A stretch of DNA of 64,000 nucleotides from Blastomyces gilchristii SLH14081 (lineage: Eukaryota > Ascomycota > Eurotiomycetes > Onygenales > Ajellomycetaceae). The DNA is taken from positions 97,012 to 161,011 of the forward strand of contig NW_003101667.1 of the NCBI RefSeq assembly GCF_000003855.2, written 5' to 3'. The notes beneath the pieces were generated by a model that saw nothing but the letters and a program-made list of their open reading frames with translations, had not been told where the DNA came from and did not search any database. The position numbers and the translations under genes are program-made. This document shows positions 35,001-48,881 of this stretch, piece after piece. How positions within the stretch are numbered: position 1 is the stretch's first letter; the number at the start of each line of letters is the position of its first letter.

Positions 35001-37098
35001 ACTGTTGCAGAGATTAAAGTTTTATAAATATATAAGAAGATAATTGCATCTTTACAAAACAATGCTTGAATAGCTGTTATAAAGAAAGAGCTTGACTCTG
35101 CAGCTGAGCATAAAATTTTCAAGATTGTGAATAAGTTAACTATTAAAACCTGAATTCTTGACAGTCACTGAATTTATCATGTTAAAACTGATACAAACAG
35201 TGATATATCATTCTACAAGATAAGATGAATTATTCAGAGCTTTTGTCAATAAAAGAGTGTTGATTTCAATGATATCTATGTCTCTGTTGTCTCTGCCCCT
35301 GTCATCTGTGCTATACTTGCAGTGGCAGCAGTGAAAAGTTGAAATGTTTGTCAAGTTGATTTCATCACAGCATTTCTGAATGCAGGCCTGTCATCTAATG
35401 AGCAGCTTTACATGAAGCAACTGACTGGATTTGATGATGATACTAGTTATGTATGCCTGCTTCTGCAGTCTCTCTACAGTCTCAAACAGGCCTTCTATCT
35501 GTGGTTCAACCTACTTACTAGACTGACCGTGTGACCGTGTCTGGGACCAGGACCAGAATATTTGATGGTCTCATTACCAATTCAATTGATCCCATTACAC
35601 TATTTTAACATTAGATAGTAGTCCCATACTGTCTCAGTGGGACTTACTGTCTACTCTTGTCATATTTTCCAAATGAGACCATGATTTCCACTTCTCAATT
35701 TAAATTATTTTTATTGCTTTAAATGACTTTAAATCTCATTTGAGTGTTACCAAAAAGCGTTACTTTTTAAAAAATTAAAAATAGTCTAAAAAAAACCTTA
35801 AAATGTCTAAAAATAGTAACTTTATGCCAAGAATGGGACTAAATGAGATCAAATGAGACCACTTTCTTATTTTTTCTAAGTCATGATTTCATTTTGAGAT
35901 CTGATATATAGTCACTTTGCATGTTTTTTTAATGATTAGTCCCAGCGGGATTCACGTCAAGAAATGTATGGGACCAGACCAAATGAGACCAAATATGAAA
36001 TTCATGGTCCCGGCGGCCAGTCTACTACTTACAAGCCATCTCAAGAATATCGGCTTTGAATTCTCTCATCATGATGAGAATCTCTGGTTCAAAAGAGATT
36101 CTCAGATATTTCTCACTCTCTATGTGAATGATATTAAGTTAATAGAGCTTAATGCAGATGTTATTGAACAGGTGTTTCATCAAATCACCGATTAATTTAC
36201 AGTGAAAGATCTGAGACCTGTAAATCATTACTTAAGCATGAAGATTGAGAAGAATGACAGTGATATCAAGCTATCATAAGCCATCTATATCAAATCAATG
36301 TTGAAGAAATTTGAAATGACTGATTCTCAGGCTGTAAGAACTCTTATGAAATCTGTGTTTGACATGCTCTCTGACTCCGAATCTTTTAATAAGTTTAAAT
36401 ATCAGTAAGTTATTGAATCACTTTAACATCTTATCACATACACTCATTCTAATATATCTTTTATAACTGTCAAACTCATCTATTGATTAAGCAAGTCTAC
36501 ACAAGCATGCTGAGCTGCAGTCAAACAGCTCTTTCACTATATTCACAGCATAACTGATCACTATATTCACTATATCACCAGAGTGAAAAAGCTTAACTTT
36601 GAAGTCTTTACAGATTCTGATTGAACAGGTGATATCAGTGACTGTAAATCTATATCAGATCTTCTCATTCACCTCACTAGCAGATCAATTGTGTGAAAAT
36701 TCATTAAGTAAACAATTGTAATGCTGAGCATCACAGAAGCAGAGTACATATCTGTCTCTGAGAGTCTCAAAACTGTAATCTAGCTACATGAACTACTTGT
36801 GAAGCTTGAATTTCTATCTTCTGATTTTACAGTTCTTCTATACATTCATAATAATGAAGTAATCACTGTAGTAAACAGTGAAAAGGTTACTCACAATGTA
36901 TATCATATTGATATTAAATATCACTATGTCCGCGATACTGCAGCTGCAGGTGTTGTTAAAATTGTATGAATAGACACTACTGATATGACTGCAGACACTC
37001 TAATGAAAGCTCTAACAGCTGAAGTTCATGAAGATGCTCTGATTAACATAGAGATCTGAACATCTACAGTCAGAAAAGCTCTGAAGGTATTCTGATAA
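32040..37098 (+). pseudogene. gag-pol: Copia3 gag-pol polyprotein, split by MITE-2
   Basis: The frame is readable from about 32040 to TAA 37096-37098; the true start lies a little upstream and is unclear. A classic CCHC knuckle at 33054-33095 reads CKYCICYEHDETDC. Protease lies near 33260-33300 (LDTVAFYTM). Integrase has LGHLNITD near 33712, CKLVKAKKKI near 33812 and a core after 33885. RT is at 35240-35510 (VDFITAFLNA, YSLKQAFYLWF), then interrupted at 35519, and resumes at 36033 with LTLYVNDIKLI (YVND for YVDD) near 36114. RNase H is at 36600-37070 (TDSDWTGD-like, SITEAEYIS, ADTLMKAL). The 514-bp MITE plus duplication shifts the frame. Stops are mostly TGA, with some TAA/TAG. Confidence 0.88.
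35519..36024 (+). mobile_element. hAT-type MITE-2, 506 bp, with perfect 8-bp duplication
   Basis: Exactly the length of MITE-1 and nearly identical to it. It starts TAGACTGACCGTGTGACC and ends CCGGCGGCCAGTCTA. CTACTTAC flanks both ends (35511-35518, 36025-36032). It lies in the RT of Copia3, between the WF motif and the YVDD region. An open stretch at 35917-36195 runs from the MITE into RT by chance and is not a gene. Confidence 0.96.
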
Positions 37099-37315
37099 AT
37101 GTAGAGCCTTATTGATCTGCTATTTCTACAGTAGTTCATTCATTCATTTATCTTACTGTTTTCTTTATTTTCTTATCCTCTGAATTCTTGTTAGTTCTCC
37201 GTGAAATCTTTGACAGAAGACACTACTATTTTTGTAGATAATATTCTTTCTCCAGTTATAGAACTGCTCTGCTGAGTTGCAAATGTCTACTTAGTGAAGC
37301 GGTGGTCAAGAGAGG

Positions 37316-37461
37316 TGTCAGATTCCCTCTCTACAGGCCGACCGCTTCCGCATAAGCGAGGTGTTCGCTGATCGCTTGGCGAACACCTACCACACATAAA
37401 AGGCCGCACAATAGATAGATCTCGATAATCAATCAACTACTCTAATATATCACCTCTATCA
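37316..37461 (+). repeat. 3' LTR of Copia3
   Basis: 146-bp partner of 31478-31623, followed directly by hAT-2 sequence. Confidence 0.92.
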
Positions 37462-37865
37462 CTAATTATAAAATATAAAATTATCAGACAGTTTAATATC
37501 TCTGATTACAGTATATCAGAAAAGTATAATTTTTATAAATAAATAAAAAGTAAACTTATATAAGAATGTATTTAATTGTTTTATAAATATTATTAATAAT
37601 TATTATTAAAACTAAATTTAATTTTCAGTCTCAGTTTTATTTTAATTTTTAAAGAATGATTGTTTTTCACTGTTTATTCTGAGAAATTACTTTTATTTCA
37701 CTATTTTTAAATTAAATCTGGTTATTTTTCACACTATTTCTGAAAAAAACAATTCATTTTCAGATTTTTTTAATACTTAATTCTGGTGAAACTCATATCA
37801 AGAAATATATAAAATCAGATTAAATGAAATTAAATGTGAAATTAATATTCTTATCTGTCAGACTA

Positions 37866-37953
37866 AGTATGACTGAATTTAATAAGAAATAATGTGATTC
37901 AGAAGAATATACAGCTGTTAAATAATAACACACCTGCTTTTAAATACACTTAT
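37866..37953 (+). repeat. Gypsy-A copy D: tail and start of 3' LTR
   Basis: AGTATGACTGAATTTAATAA then TGTGATTCAGAAG matches the pre-LTR purine tract and first 61 bases of a Gypsy-A LTR (LTR start 37893). It breaks at 37953, where Gypsy-2a inserted, and resumes at about 55101. CpA-to-TpA changes make it older than copies A-C. Confidence 0.8.
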
Positions 37954-38224
37954 TGTGGCGGGCTGCGCCCGATCAATTATATAGACTATTTCATTACACT
38001 TCACAGATTTCACTAAAAGCTTCAATTGTCAGTTGCTGATTCTCAGCTGAAAAACTCATGAAATTTCTATTCTTTCATCTCAAAGCATTACTGTGTATAC
38101 ATATAAATATTCACTCTGATCACTGATTCTCACATCTTCTCTTTCTTTTCTTCTCTAATGTTTTTCACTTTTATATTATAAGATCTAAATATTATACTGA
38201 TCTATTCAGTATAGATCTCTTACA
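37954..38224 (+). repeat. 5' LTR of Gypsy-2a
   Basis: 271 bp. The first 24 bases keep four CpGs; the rest is AT-rich. It matches the Gypsy-2b LTRs, the solo LTR at 30616-30885 and the LTR at 54842-55100. Confidence 0.88.
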
Positions 38225-38489
38225 CTTGAAAAATATTCATTATCTTCTTATTAGAAATGATTATTTATCAAGAAGATATCTGAATGTGTAATAACACATA
38301 AGAAATAGAGAAATGATTAACTAGTTAAGTAAACACTGAGTCTCTATATAGAAGCTTACTCATCAGTCACTCTGACTCTGTAATAAGATTTTATAAGAGA
38401 ATGTCAGTGAAAGATCTGAGAGTTCTGACATCTTAGATGTATAAGATATTCATATAATTACATTCTTCTGATTCTGCAGATAACACACA

Positions 38490-41400
38490 TCTGATGAATG
38501 ATACAGCTATGTCTACTGATAATATAAGAGAACTCTTAAATATAAGCATAGATGCAGTGTCACAGTGACTCTGAGCAATGTTGAAATTACAACAGTAAGA
38601 GATAGCTGATATGCATGTGACTCAATAATATCAATACAAGAAAATTTAATAATTATCTCAACTAGAAACCTCTGTATAAGTAATTTCAATACTGACTGAA
38701 TCAGATATAAACATGTGAGCACTGAAGAAATGTTTAAATACTTCTATATATTTTAATACTTCTGATCTCACTCTCTATTCATTATAAAGATTGGAAATAC
38801 TTGTAAAACTAAGTGTAGATGAAGATGCTATCAGTTTATTAATCAATCAAGATTGATATATCAATGAATGGTTGAAGAATTATATAAGACAGAAGTTTCA
38901 TTCATGAATGAAAGCATGTAAATCAGCATCATGAATATCTGATAATATTATCAAATATCTTGATATTCTGTTCTGAGACACTGCTATATAACAGAAAGTA
39001 TTAGATTGATTACAGAGTGTCTGACAGAGAAACACTTCTCTCACAATATTCATTTCTGACTTTAATATCAAGATTCTAGAAGCAGATGATCAATCTTGAG
39101 AGAATTGAATGAAGATTAGTATACTTAAGAAGACATTAACTTTTGAACTCTTATAAGTTCTTATAAGTGTAGATAAAGACTCAACTTATAAAGGCTTCTG
39201 TATATAACTCTGAATATTGAATGACTGTCTGATCAAGCTTAAGAGTATATAAAACAGTGACAGAAGATATTACACTTCAGCTACTCATACATCTGCACTG
39301 AAGAATGACAATGCAGATATCATGAATTGAGTGAAATTAAATGTCTATGTATAAATAAGAGTCTTCATTATCTGAACAAATTTCTGAGTTCACAGGATTG
39401 CTTCTGAAGAAGTCAATGATTGATGTCAATGAGAGATATGCATTAATTATAACTGATTAGTACATATCACTTTCAACTGCTGTTCAGTCTATATACTCTC
39501 TTTGAAGAAAAGATCAACATCAGCAGTTCACATCAATCATGTTATATTAGAGAAAGATTCAGAAGATAACTATAAGAATATTCTGATGAAACAGAGAAAA
39601 GATTAGTTTCTGTTCAAATTTATAAACAGAAGCTTGAAGAGATCAGATGATAATAATTTAAAGAGAAAATAACAATGAATACAATTCTTGTATCTACTGT
39701 AATTGATAAGATGCATAATATGAAAGCCATGATAGACAGCAGTCTATACTACTATTCAATGATTAAATCTTCAGTTGTAAGATATTATAACCTTCAGTGT
39801 ATCTCTCTGTCAAAACTCTGACTTCTTGTGAGATTTGATGATTCAAAAGACATTCACACTCATTACATGATGAAACTAAACATAGATATTAAAGAATATT
39901 AATGTGAAGATGCTTATACATATGAAGTTAATAATCTTAATTATAATCTTATGCTAGGACTTGTCTGACTATCTGAACAAGACATCTTATTAAATGCTTA
40001 AAACAGAAGCTTAATATTCTCTAATAATGATAGAAGTCATGAAGATGATATTTACAAGACTATGAATCTTACACAGATCTCTGTCAACACTTATGAAATA
40101 CTCTGAAAAAGAAGTCATTAACAAGACTACTGACAAAGTCACTGATAGCAGAATTATATAGTAATCTATTTCATCAATTTGACTGATATTAAGAAAGCTC
40201 TAGAGAAGTTATTCTGTACTATAATAACAGATTCTCATACAAAACTCTCTCAATAATATCATGAATATCTAGATGTCTTCTGATAAGATAATATTATGAA
40301 TATATCTCTCTTACAAGGTTCAGAAGTGAATCACAGTATTAAGTTAGAAAAGAAGAATAATAAGAACTCTGAGTCATCATGAGACTCTCTTTATAATATG
40401 TCTTGAGATGAACTTCTTCTTCTTCAGAAGACACTCAATGATCTGTTGAATAAGAAATTTATATATATTAGTAACTCTTTCACTGCAGCTTCTATTCTCT
40501 TTACAAAGAAATCAGATAAAGAACTCTGATTCTGTGTGAACTAGCAAGATCTGAACAGATTGATAAAGAAAGATTATTATTCTCTATCTCTTATCAATGA
40601 AATTCTAGCACATATCAGATGAGCTCAATGATTTACAAAGCTAGATGTCATCACTGTGTTTTATAAGATTTATATCACTGAAGAAGATGAATAACTTACA
40701 GTATTCTGAACATGTTATAATCTCTTTGAATAAGTAGTCACACTCTTTGAACTGACTAATGCTCTCAGTATATTTCAGAAGTATATTAACTGAGCATTCT
40801 GAGATTTTCTTAATAAGTTTGCATCTGCATATCTAGATGACATTCTCATCTTCACTAATAAATTTAGAAAGAAACATCAGAAATGTGTATAAAGAGTATT
40901 ATAATAATTATAAGAAGCAGAACTATCAATAGATATTGATAAGTATGATTTTGAAGTTAAGAGTATAAAATATCTAGATTTTATTATAGAAGCTGATAAG
41001 AGAATTTGAATGAATTCTGAGAAAGTCTTCATTATTCTTGAATCAGAAGCTTTATATACTATGAAAGATGTATAAAGCTTTATCAGATTTGCTAACTTTT
41101 ATCAGTCATTTATATAGAACTTCTCAGATATTATGAGATCACTTACAGAACTTACTAAGAAGAACTCAGTATTTCAGTGATCAGCAGACACTGAAGCTGC
41201 ATTTACACAGATAAAGAGAATATTCATTAATATCTCTCTATTGATTAGATTTAATTCTGATTATAAGATAGTTATTAAAACTGACTTCTCTGACTATGTC
41301 ACAGAAGAAGCTATATTATAATATAATAATGAAGATATCTTATAATCATATATTTTTATATCTAAGAAACTGAGTCTCACTGAATGCAATTATAAGATCT

Positions 41401-43307
41401 ATGATAAGAAACTTCTCACAATTATACACTGTCTAAAAGAATGAGATTCTGAACTCTGAAGTATCTTCAAATTTGAGATAATCACAGATTATAAGAATCT
41501 TAAGTATTTCATAACTATCTGTAAGCTTATTAAACATCAGATATAATAATCTGAGCTATTAAGCTGTTTTTATTTCACTATACACTATCACTTCAGCAGT
41601 CAGAACTTGATGATAGATACTCTCTTATAATGAGAGTAAGATATGTCGTCTGATGTAACAGATATCTGTTGAATAAACTGAGAATATCAGCTCTTAGATC
41701 TGAAGATATTAGTTGATCAAGATGAAACAACTTATAACACTATACATACTTCTCTGATTAAAACACTTTCTCTTCAAATCATCACTGACACTGACACTGA
41801 CACTGACACTGATACTAATACTGATATCTCAACTTCTTCTGAATCTATACTGAATGAATTATAATATACAACAGCTTAAACTAATAAACTTCTTTAAACA
41901 CTCACTGAAGCAGTATATCAAGAAGCAATCTGATTCTTCTCAGAACTATGTATAAGAATCAACATTTCAGAATACTCAATTAATGATAATAACACTCTGA
42001 AGTTCTATGAATGATGTTGAGTATCTTACTCTGAACTCTTATACATCTGAATAATGTAAGAGATATATGATTTGTATATAATTGATCACTCAGATTATAA
42101 ACAATTATACTGAATAATCTCTTAAGAGTTCTACTGATCTGAGATATTAAACAGTATCAGATGTTTCATTTAAAACTGTAGCTATTATTCTTCTATTATT
42201 TTGTAAAAGAACTGTAGAAAAGATCTACTGAAATCACTTAATATCTCTGATAGAATCTGATGAGATAAATTAACTTCACTATTAATCTCTCTAAGAGTAA
42301 GAGTTATAGAAACATTCTAATTATTATAAACTGATTAAGTAAAGATATAATTTTGAAATCTTATAATAAGATAAATGCTGAATAAGTTACTGAAGTTTTT
42401 TTACAGAGTCTATTCTATCAGATGTATAAATTACTGAGATCTATAGTCTCAGATCAGAGTCATTAATTTATAAGTACTTTCTGAATAAGAATCTGTCAAG
42501 TTCTTAAGATTATACACTGTTTATTAACTCTCTATCACTCTGAGACTGATGATATATTGAAATAAATAATTCAGACTGTAAAGAACTATCTGTGTAAGTT
42601 CTGTAATTATTTATAGAATGATTGATATAATCTTCTTCTATATACAGAGATTACTATTAATAATTAAAATACTATTTTAATAGATATAAGCCTGTTCTTT
42701 CTTATACATAGTTATTACATGAAAGTGTTAAATCTTCTAGAGATTATATAGTTTATACTGAATCTCTGCAGTTTAATTCAGATCACTGATAATATAGTAA
42801 TAAAGCTCTGAGATATCTATGACTGAGTAGAAGTTATCATGATAAGTACTAAATAAGATTAAAAAGATTGAATCAATGTTCACTGAGATCTTACTAAATA
42901 ATATAAGATAGAAGATCTGATATAATTAAATCTTAAGAATATACAGATTATATACTCATCTTATACACTAGATTATTATTATACTAAGTATAAAGTAATA
43001 GAAGTTCTAGACAGTTATAATTACTATCTTAATATATTATCAGAGATTTATAATATCTTTTATATAAGCTTACTTCACTATATTATTATTAATTCATTCT
43101 CTTCTCAACTGACTTTTAACTGACAGCTGTCAGAGATCATAGAAGAAGATAATACACTTAAATAAAAGATTACAGATATTTTTAATAAAAGACTCTGTAA
43201 TTATAACTGATAATATCTTATAAAATAAGTCAGCTATAATTATCTAATCTGAACTCTGAGCTCTGTATTATCTGAGACAGTAGCTCTTAACTGATGAGAA
43301 TTACACA
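38490..43307 (+). pseudogene. gag-pol: Gypsy-2a gag-pol, heavily degraded
   Basis: The order follows Gypsy-2b. Gag is about 38490-39600. Protease-type AMIDSSLYYYS sits near 39726 (family DSG reads DSS). RT covers about 40430-41000, with an intact AYLDDILIF motif near 40830. RNase H covers 41180-41640, with TDFSDY-like and [10 protein letters not shown] motifs. Integrase is about 42020-42900, with a chromodomain-like end before 43307 (EEDNTL and following). Nearly every line has TAA, TAG or TGA, so it is an old copy. The hAT-1 insertion at 43316 cuts the final part. Confidence 0.75.
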
Positions 43308-43531
43308 CTTATAACTAGACTGACCGTGTGACCGTGTCTGGGACCAGAACCAAACTTTACAGTTGTCATGTTGCCTAAAAGCATTACTTCTGATCATGGT
43401 TTGTGTTCATCACATTGATTTCAAATCATGTTATTTCAAATATTAAAGGTTTCAGATTCACTTTTCAAATAAAAATCTAGTTTCAGATAAAGAATATGTT
43501 TGAATTCTTAATCACATTTTCATTCTGATCT

Positions 43532-43838
43532 TGTAAGAGGTCTACGCCGAATAGATCGGTATAATAGATAGGACTTATATAACAAAGAGAAAAACATTAG
43601 AGAAGAAAAGAAAGAGAAAGTGTGGGAATCAGCAATCAGAGTGGATATTTATACATGTATGTAGTGATGTATATAATGAAGCTTCGGGGTGAAAGAATCT
43701 ATACATGTTCATGGCGGCTGAGGATCAGTGATTAAGAATGACTGAGAATCAGAGCATACACATTCAAGAATGAAGTGATTGAAATCTGTGAAGTGTAACA
43801 GAATAGTCTATATCATTGATCAGGCACAGCCTGTCACA
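43532..43838 (-). repeat. 3' LTR of Gypsy-2b
   Basis: 307 bp, on plus reading TGTAAGAGGTCTACGCCGAA to GCCTGTCACA. It is longer than the Gypsy-2a LTR owing to an extra stretch around ATGTTCATGGCGGCTGAGG. Confidence 0.93.
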
Positions 43839-43869
43839 TTAGCTCCTCCTTTTCAGAAGTAGTTCTCAT

Positions 43870-46800
43870 CAGTCAAGGGCCGCTGTTTCAGATAATGCAG
43901 AACTCAGAGTCCAGGTCAGATGATTATACCTGACTCATTTCACAAGATATTGTCAGTCACAGCCGCAGGGTCTCTTATTGAGAATATTCTCAATCTCTCA
44001 CTCAAGCTCATTATCTTCTTCTATGATGCCTGGCAACTGCCAGTCAGAAGTCAGTTGAGAAGGGAACAGATCAGTGACAGTGTGACAGAGCAAGCTTGTG
44101 TGAAAGACATCATGAATTTCTGATGATGTGTCAAGGTAATAGTTGTGACTATCTAGAACTTCTATCACTTTATACCTGACATGATGATAATCTAGTGTAC
44201 AAGATGAACATGTGATTCATATATTCTTAAGATTCAATCATATCAGATCTTCTATCTTATATTATTCAACAGAGTCTCATTGAATATTAATTCAATCTTC
44301 TTAATTCTGTTTAGCACTTATTATGAAGACTTCTGCTCAATCACAGGCATCTCAGAGTTTCATTACTATATTATCAGTGATCTGAATCAGACTGCAGAGG
44401 TTCAGTATGAACTGTGTAGTCTCTAGAAGATCTAACATCTTCATGTGATAACTGTGTGTAAGAAAGAACAGACTTATATCTGTTGAAATAGCATCTCAAT
44501 CATTGATAGCAATCTCTGCATGTAGAAGAAGGTCATGCCAGTCATCTTATAAGTGATTGCAGAACTTACAAAGATAATTCTTTATAGTCTGAATTGTCTG
44601 TTCTGATGCATTATCAGTCTCAGAGTGATAGACAGTTAACAGACAGTGTGTAATCTTGAGAACTTGACAGATTCTTGTTCAGAGAGTGCTCATGAATTAG
44701 CAGTCTTAATCTGATACTATAGATCTCAGTAACTCATACATTCAGTAGAATAGACTCTGTAGAAAAGCTTCAGCAACTTGTTCAGTATTCATTTTATCAT
44801 AAGATTTCAATATTATATCTTTACTCAATTAATTCACAAGGATCAGAATGTTCCTACAATCTTTACTCTCAGAGAGATTAACAGTGAAGTCAATTATCAT
44901 ATCTCATCAGATTCTATCAGAGATATCAAGTAATTTCAGCAGATCTTTTCTACAGTTCATTTATAAGATGATAGAAGAACAACAGTTGCAGTTTCAGACA
45001 AAGTGTCTGATGCTGTTTAATATCTCAGATCAGTAGAACTCTCAGAAGATCATTCTATACAGTTGTTCATGACCTGAATAATCAGTTATACATGAATCAT
45101 GCATCTCTTGCATTATATGAGTGTGTAAGAGTTCAAAGTGAGAGACTCAGCATTGTTCATGAAATTGTAGAGTATTATTATCATCAATTAAACATTCTGA
45201 GATATCAGTTCTTATATGTAGTTCTGAGAGAAATTGAGTTACTTCTTGACATACTGCTTTGATAAGTACTTGAAGAATTTCATCAGTTTGAGCTGTTATA
45301 TGTCACAATTCATTCAGTATAGATCTGGAGAATGTTCTGATCAGTGAAGCATATATAGTGTCATAAGTAATCTCATCATGATCAACTAATATCTTCAGAT
45401 CTAAGAGTCAGTGTTCTCAATTCATTCAGCATGTATCTGTTATATTGAACAGCATATCTTGTTCTCATTGCAAGAGAGCATCTGTCATTAAGTTCTGACT
45501 GCCAGAGCAGTAGTGTATTGTAAAATAAAAGTGGCTTAGAAACTCTGATCATCACATCTGTCATTCAGTGAGTTTACAGATCATTGTGAAGTATTTGAGA
45601 TTCTTATGATCTGTGATTATCTCAAATTCAGAGACACTTCAGAGTTCAGAGTCTCATTCTTCTAGACAGTGTATAATTGCAAGAAGTTTCTTGTCATAGA
45701 TGTCATAATTGTATTTAGTGAGACTCAGTTTCTTAGACATGAAGACACATGATCATAGAACATCTTCATTATCATATTATAATATCACTTCTTCTATTAC
45801 ATAGTCAGAGAAATCAGCTTCAATAACTGTCTTATAATCAGAATTGAATATTATCAGCAGAGAAGTATTAATAATTATCTTCTTCATCTGTATAAATACA
45901 GCTTCAGTATCTGCTGATTATTGAAATACTGAGTCTTTCTTAGTGAGTTCTGTAACTGATCTCACAATATCTGAGAAGTTTCATATAAATCACTGATAGA
46001 AGTTAGTGAATTCAATGAAGCTTTGTACATCTTTCATAGTATATGAAGCTTCTCATTCAAGAATGACAGAGACCTTCTCAGAATTCATTCAAATTCTCTT
46101 ATCAGCTTCTATGATGAAACCTAAGTATTTAGTACTCTTAACTTTGAAATCACACTTGTCAATATCAATTAATAGTTCTGCTTCTCATAGTCATTGTAAT
46201 ACTCTTCATACATACTCTTGATACTCTTTTCTGAATTCATCAGTGAAGATGAGAATGTCATCTAGATAAGCAGATACAAACTCATTAAGAAAATTTCAGA
46301 GTGCTCAGTTGATATACTTCTGAAATATACTGAGAGTATTAGTCAGTTCAAAGAGTGTGACTATTTATTCAAAGAGATTATAACATGTTCAGAATACTGT
46401 AAGTCATTCATCTTCTTCAGTGATACAAATCTTATGAAACATAGCAATGACATCTAGCTTTATAAATCATTGAGCTTGCCTGATTCATGCTAGAATTTCA
46501 TTGATAAGAGATAAGAAATAATAATCTTTCTTTGTCAATCTGTTCAGATCTCAGTAGTTCACACAGAATCAGAGTTCTTCATCTGGCTTCTTTACAAAGA
46601 GAATAGAAGCTGCAGTGAAAGAGTTACTAATATGTATGAATCTCATATTTAACAGATCATTGAGTGTCTTTCAAAGAAGAAGAAGTTCATCTCAAGACAT
46701 ATTATAAAGAAGGTCTCACAGTGACTCAGAGTTCTTATCATTCTTCTTTTCTAACTTGATACTGTGATTCACTTCTGAGTCTTGTAAAGAAGATATATTC

Positions 46801-48560
46801 ATAATATTGTCTTATCAGAAGACATCTAGATATTCATGATATTATTGAGAGAGTTTTATGTGAGGATCTATTATTATAGTACAGAATAACTTTTCTAGAG
46901 CTTTCTTAATATCAGTCAGACTGACAGAATAGATTGATACATGATTCTGTCATCAGTGACTTTGTCAGTGACTCTGTCAGTGATTTTGATGACTTCTTTT
47001 TCAGAGTATTTCATAAGCATTGACAGAGATCTGTGTAAGATTCATAGTCTTGTGAATATCATCTTCATGAATTCTATCATTATTAGGGAATATTAAACTC
47101 CTGTTTCAAGCATTCAATAAGATGCCTTGTTCAGATAGTCAGGTAAGTTCTAAGATCAGATTATAATCAAGATTATCAACTTCATATGCATAGGCATCTT
47201 CACACTGATGTTCTCTGATATCTATATTTAGTTTCATCATGTAACAGATGCAAACATCTTTTGAATCATCAAATTCTGTGAGAAGTAAGGATTTTGATAA
47301 GAGAATACACTGAAGATTATAATATCTTACAACTGAAGATTTTATCATTGTATAGTGATATAGACTGCTGTCTATCATGGCATTTATATTATACATGTTA
47401 TTAATCACAGTAGATACAAGAATCACATTTATTGTCATTTTCTCTTTAAATTGTTGTCATTCAATCTCTTCAAGCTTCTGTTTATGAATTTGAACAGGAG
47501 CTAATCTTTTCTCTATTTCATTGAGACATTCTTATAGTTATCTTTCAAATCTTTCTTCACTGTAATGTGGTTGGCGCAGACAGGCACTGATTCATTCCTT
47601 GAGTGAGAAGGTACATAGACTGATCAGCAGTTGAAAGCAATGTGCTCTGATCAGTTACAGTTGATGCCACTTCTCATTGACATCAATCAGCAACTTCTTC
47701 AGAAGTGATCCCAGAAACTCAGAAGCCTGTTCAGACAGCAGAGATCCTTGCTTGTGCATATACATTTGAGTCTACTCAATTCATGACATCTGCATCATTG
47801 TTATTCTTCAATACAGATGTATGAGTGACTGAGATGTAACATCTTCTGTCACTGTTCTGTATACTCTTGAGCTTGATAAGACAGTTATTCAATGTTCAAA
47901 GCTGTGTGCAGAAGCCTTCATAAGTTGAGTCTTTGTTTACACTTATAAGAGTCTGTAAGAGTTTGAAAGTTAATATCTTCTTGAGCATACTAATCTTCAT
48001 TTAATTCTTTCAAGATTGATCATCTGCTTCTAGAATCTTGGTGTTGAAGTCAGGAATGAATATTGTAAGAGAAGTATTTCTCTGTCAAGTGCTCTCTAAT
48101 CAATCTAATACTTTCTGTTGCGTAGCAGTGTCTCAGAACAGAATATCAAGATATTTGATAATATTGTCAGATGTTCACAACACTGATTCACATGCTTTCA
48201 TTCATAAATGAAACTTCTGTTTTGTGTGATTCTTCAATCATTCATTGATATATCAATCTTGATTGATTAATAAACTGATGACATCTTCATCTACACTCAG
48301 TTTTGCAAGCATTTCCATCCTTCATAATGAGTAGAGAGTGAGATTGAAAGTATTGAAATATGCAGGAGCATCTAAGTGTTCTTTCAGCACTTTTGTATTT
48401 GATTCTGTAGATGTTGAAATCACATGGGTTAATTATTAAATCTCTTTGTATTGAAGTTGTTGAGTTGCATGCATGTCTGTTATCTGTTGCTGTTGTAATT
48501 TCAACATTGCTCAGAGTCACTGTGATATTACTTCTATGCTCATGCTCAAGGATTCTCTCA
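43870..48560 (-). pseudogene. gag-pol: Gypsy-2b gag-pol, degraded
   Basis: On the minus strand, gag lies at about 47600-48560 (open 77 codons in another frame at 48287-48520). Protease is at 47139-47438, open 99 codons, with NAMIDSSLYHYT; RIP-type change may have turned DSG into DSS, as in Gypsy-2a. RT has SAYLDDILIFTDE near 46240-46280, with both catalytic Asp present. RNase H is about 45400-45930, and integrase about 44130-45150. A C-terminal chromodomain at about 43880-44030 shows LVKWVRY. Stops are mainly TGA. It is less decayed than Gypsy-2a. Confidence 0.83.
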
Positions 48561-48881
48561 TATTATCATTAGACATGGTTATATTATTTGTCAGATGTGT
48601 GATATCTGTGAAATCTGAAGAAGTGTAATTGTATTCTCATACATCTGAGTGTCAGAACTCTCAGGTCTTTTACTGATATTCTCTTATAAGATCTTATTAC
48701 AGTGTCAGAGTGACTGATAAGCAAGCTTCTATCTGAGAACTCAGTGTCTGCTTTAACTGATTGTTTCTCTTTCTTACATGTTGTTATGTGTTCAGATATC
48801 TCTCAATGAATAATTGTTTCTAATGAGAAGATAATGCATGAATAATCATTTCTAATAAGAAGATGATGAATGTTTTTCTAG

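Larger units (their letters stand above)
31478..37461 (+). mobile_element. Copia3, full-length Ty1/copia retrotransposon
   Basis: Two 146-bp LTRs (31478-31623, 37316-37461) start TGTCGGATTCCC / TGTCAGATTCCC and end ATCA. They keep CpG-rich inner sequence (CGCTTGGCGAACACCT). Inside is a copia-order polyprotein, split in RT by MITE-2. The target is hAT-2, continuous on both sides. The flanks ATATT and CTAAT do not match, so the duplication has been lost to mutation or was imprecise. A purine-rich GGTCAAGAGAGG precedes the right LTR. Confidence 0.92.
31015..37865 (+). mobile_element. hAT-2, 3' half of a decayed hAT transposon, split by Copia3
   Basis: 31040-31477 and 37462-37865 align with 53960-54803 of hAT-1: last intron, dimerisation region and 3' terminus. 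Almost every CpA has become TpA, so no frame survives. The right end reads TCAGACTA, a mutated form of the CAGTCTA terminus, followed by AGTATGAC (37866-37873), the expected 8-bp duplication in Gypsy-A copy D tail sequence. The left part is missing, replaced by Copia4. Confidence 0.82.

Noticed and set aside
35917..36195. 92-codon ORF spanning MITE-2 and Copia3 RT
   Set aside because: A chance junction frame; the first third is MITE sequence with no coding role.
43920..44123. 67-codon plus-strand ORF
   Set aside because: It is the complement of the Gypsy-2b chromodomain, which reads on the minus strand.
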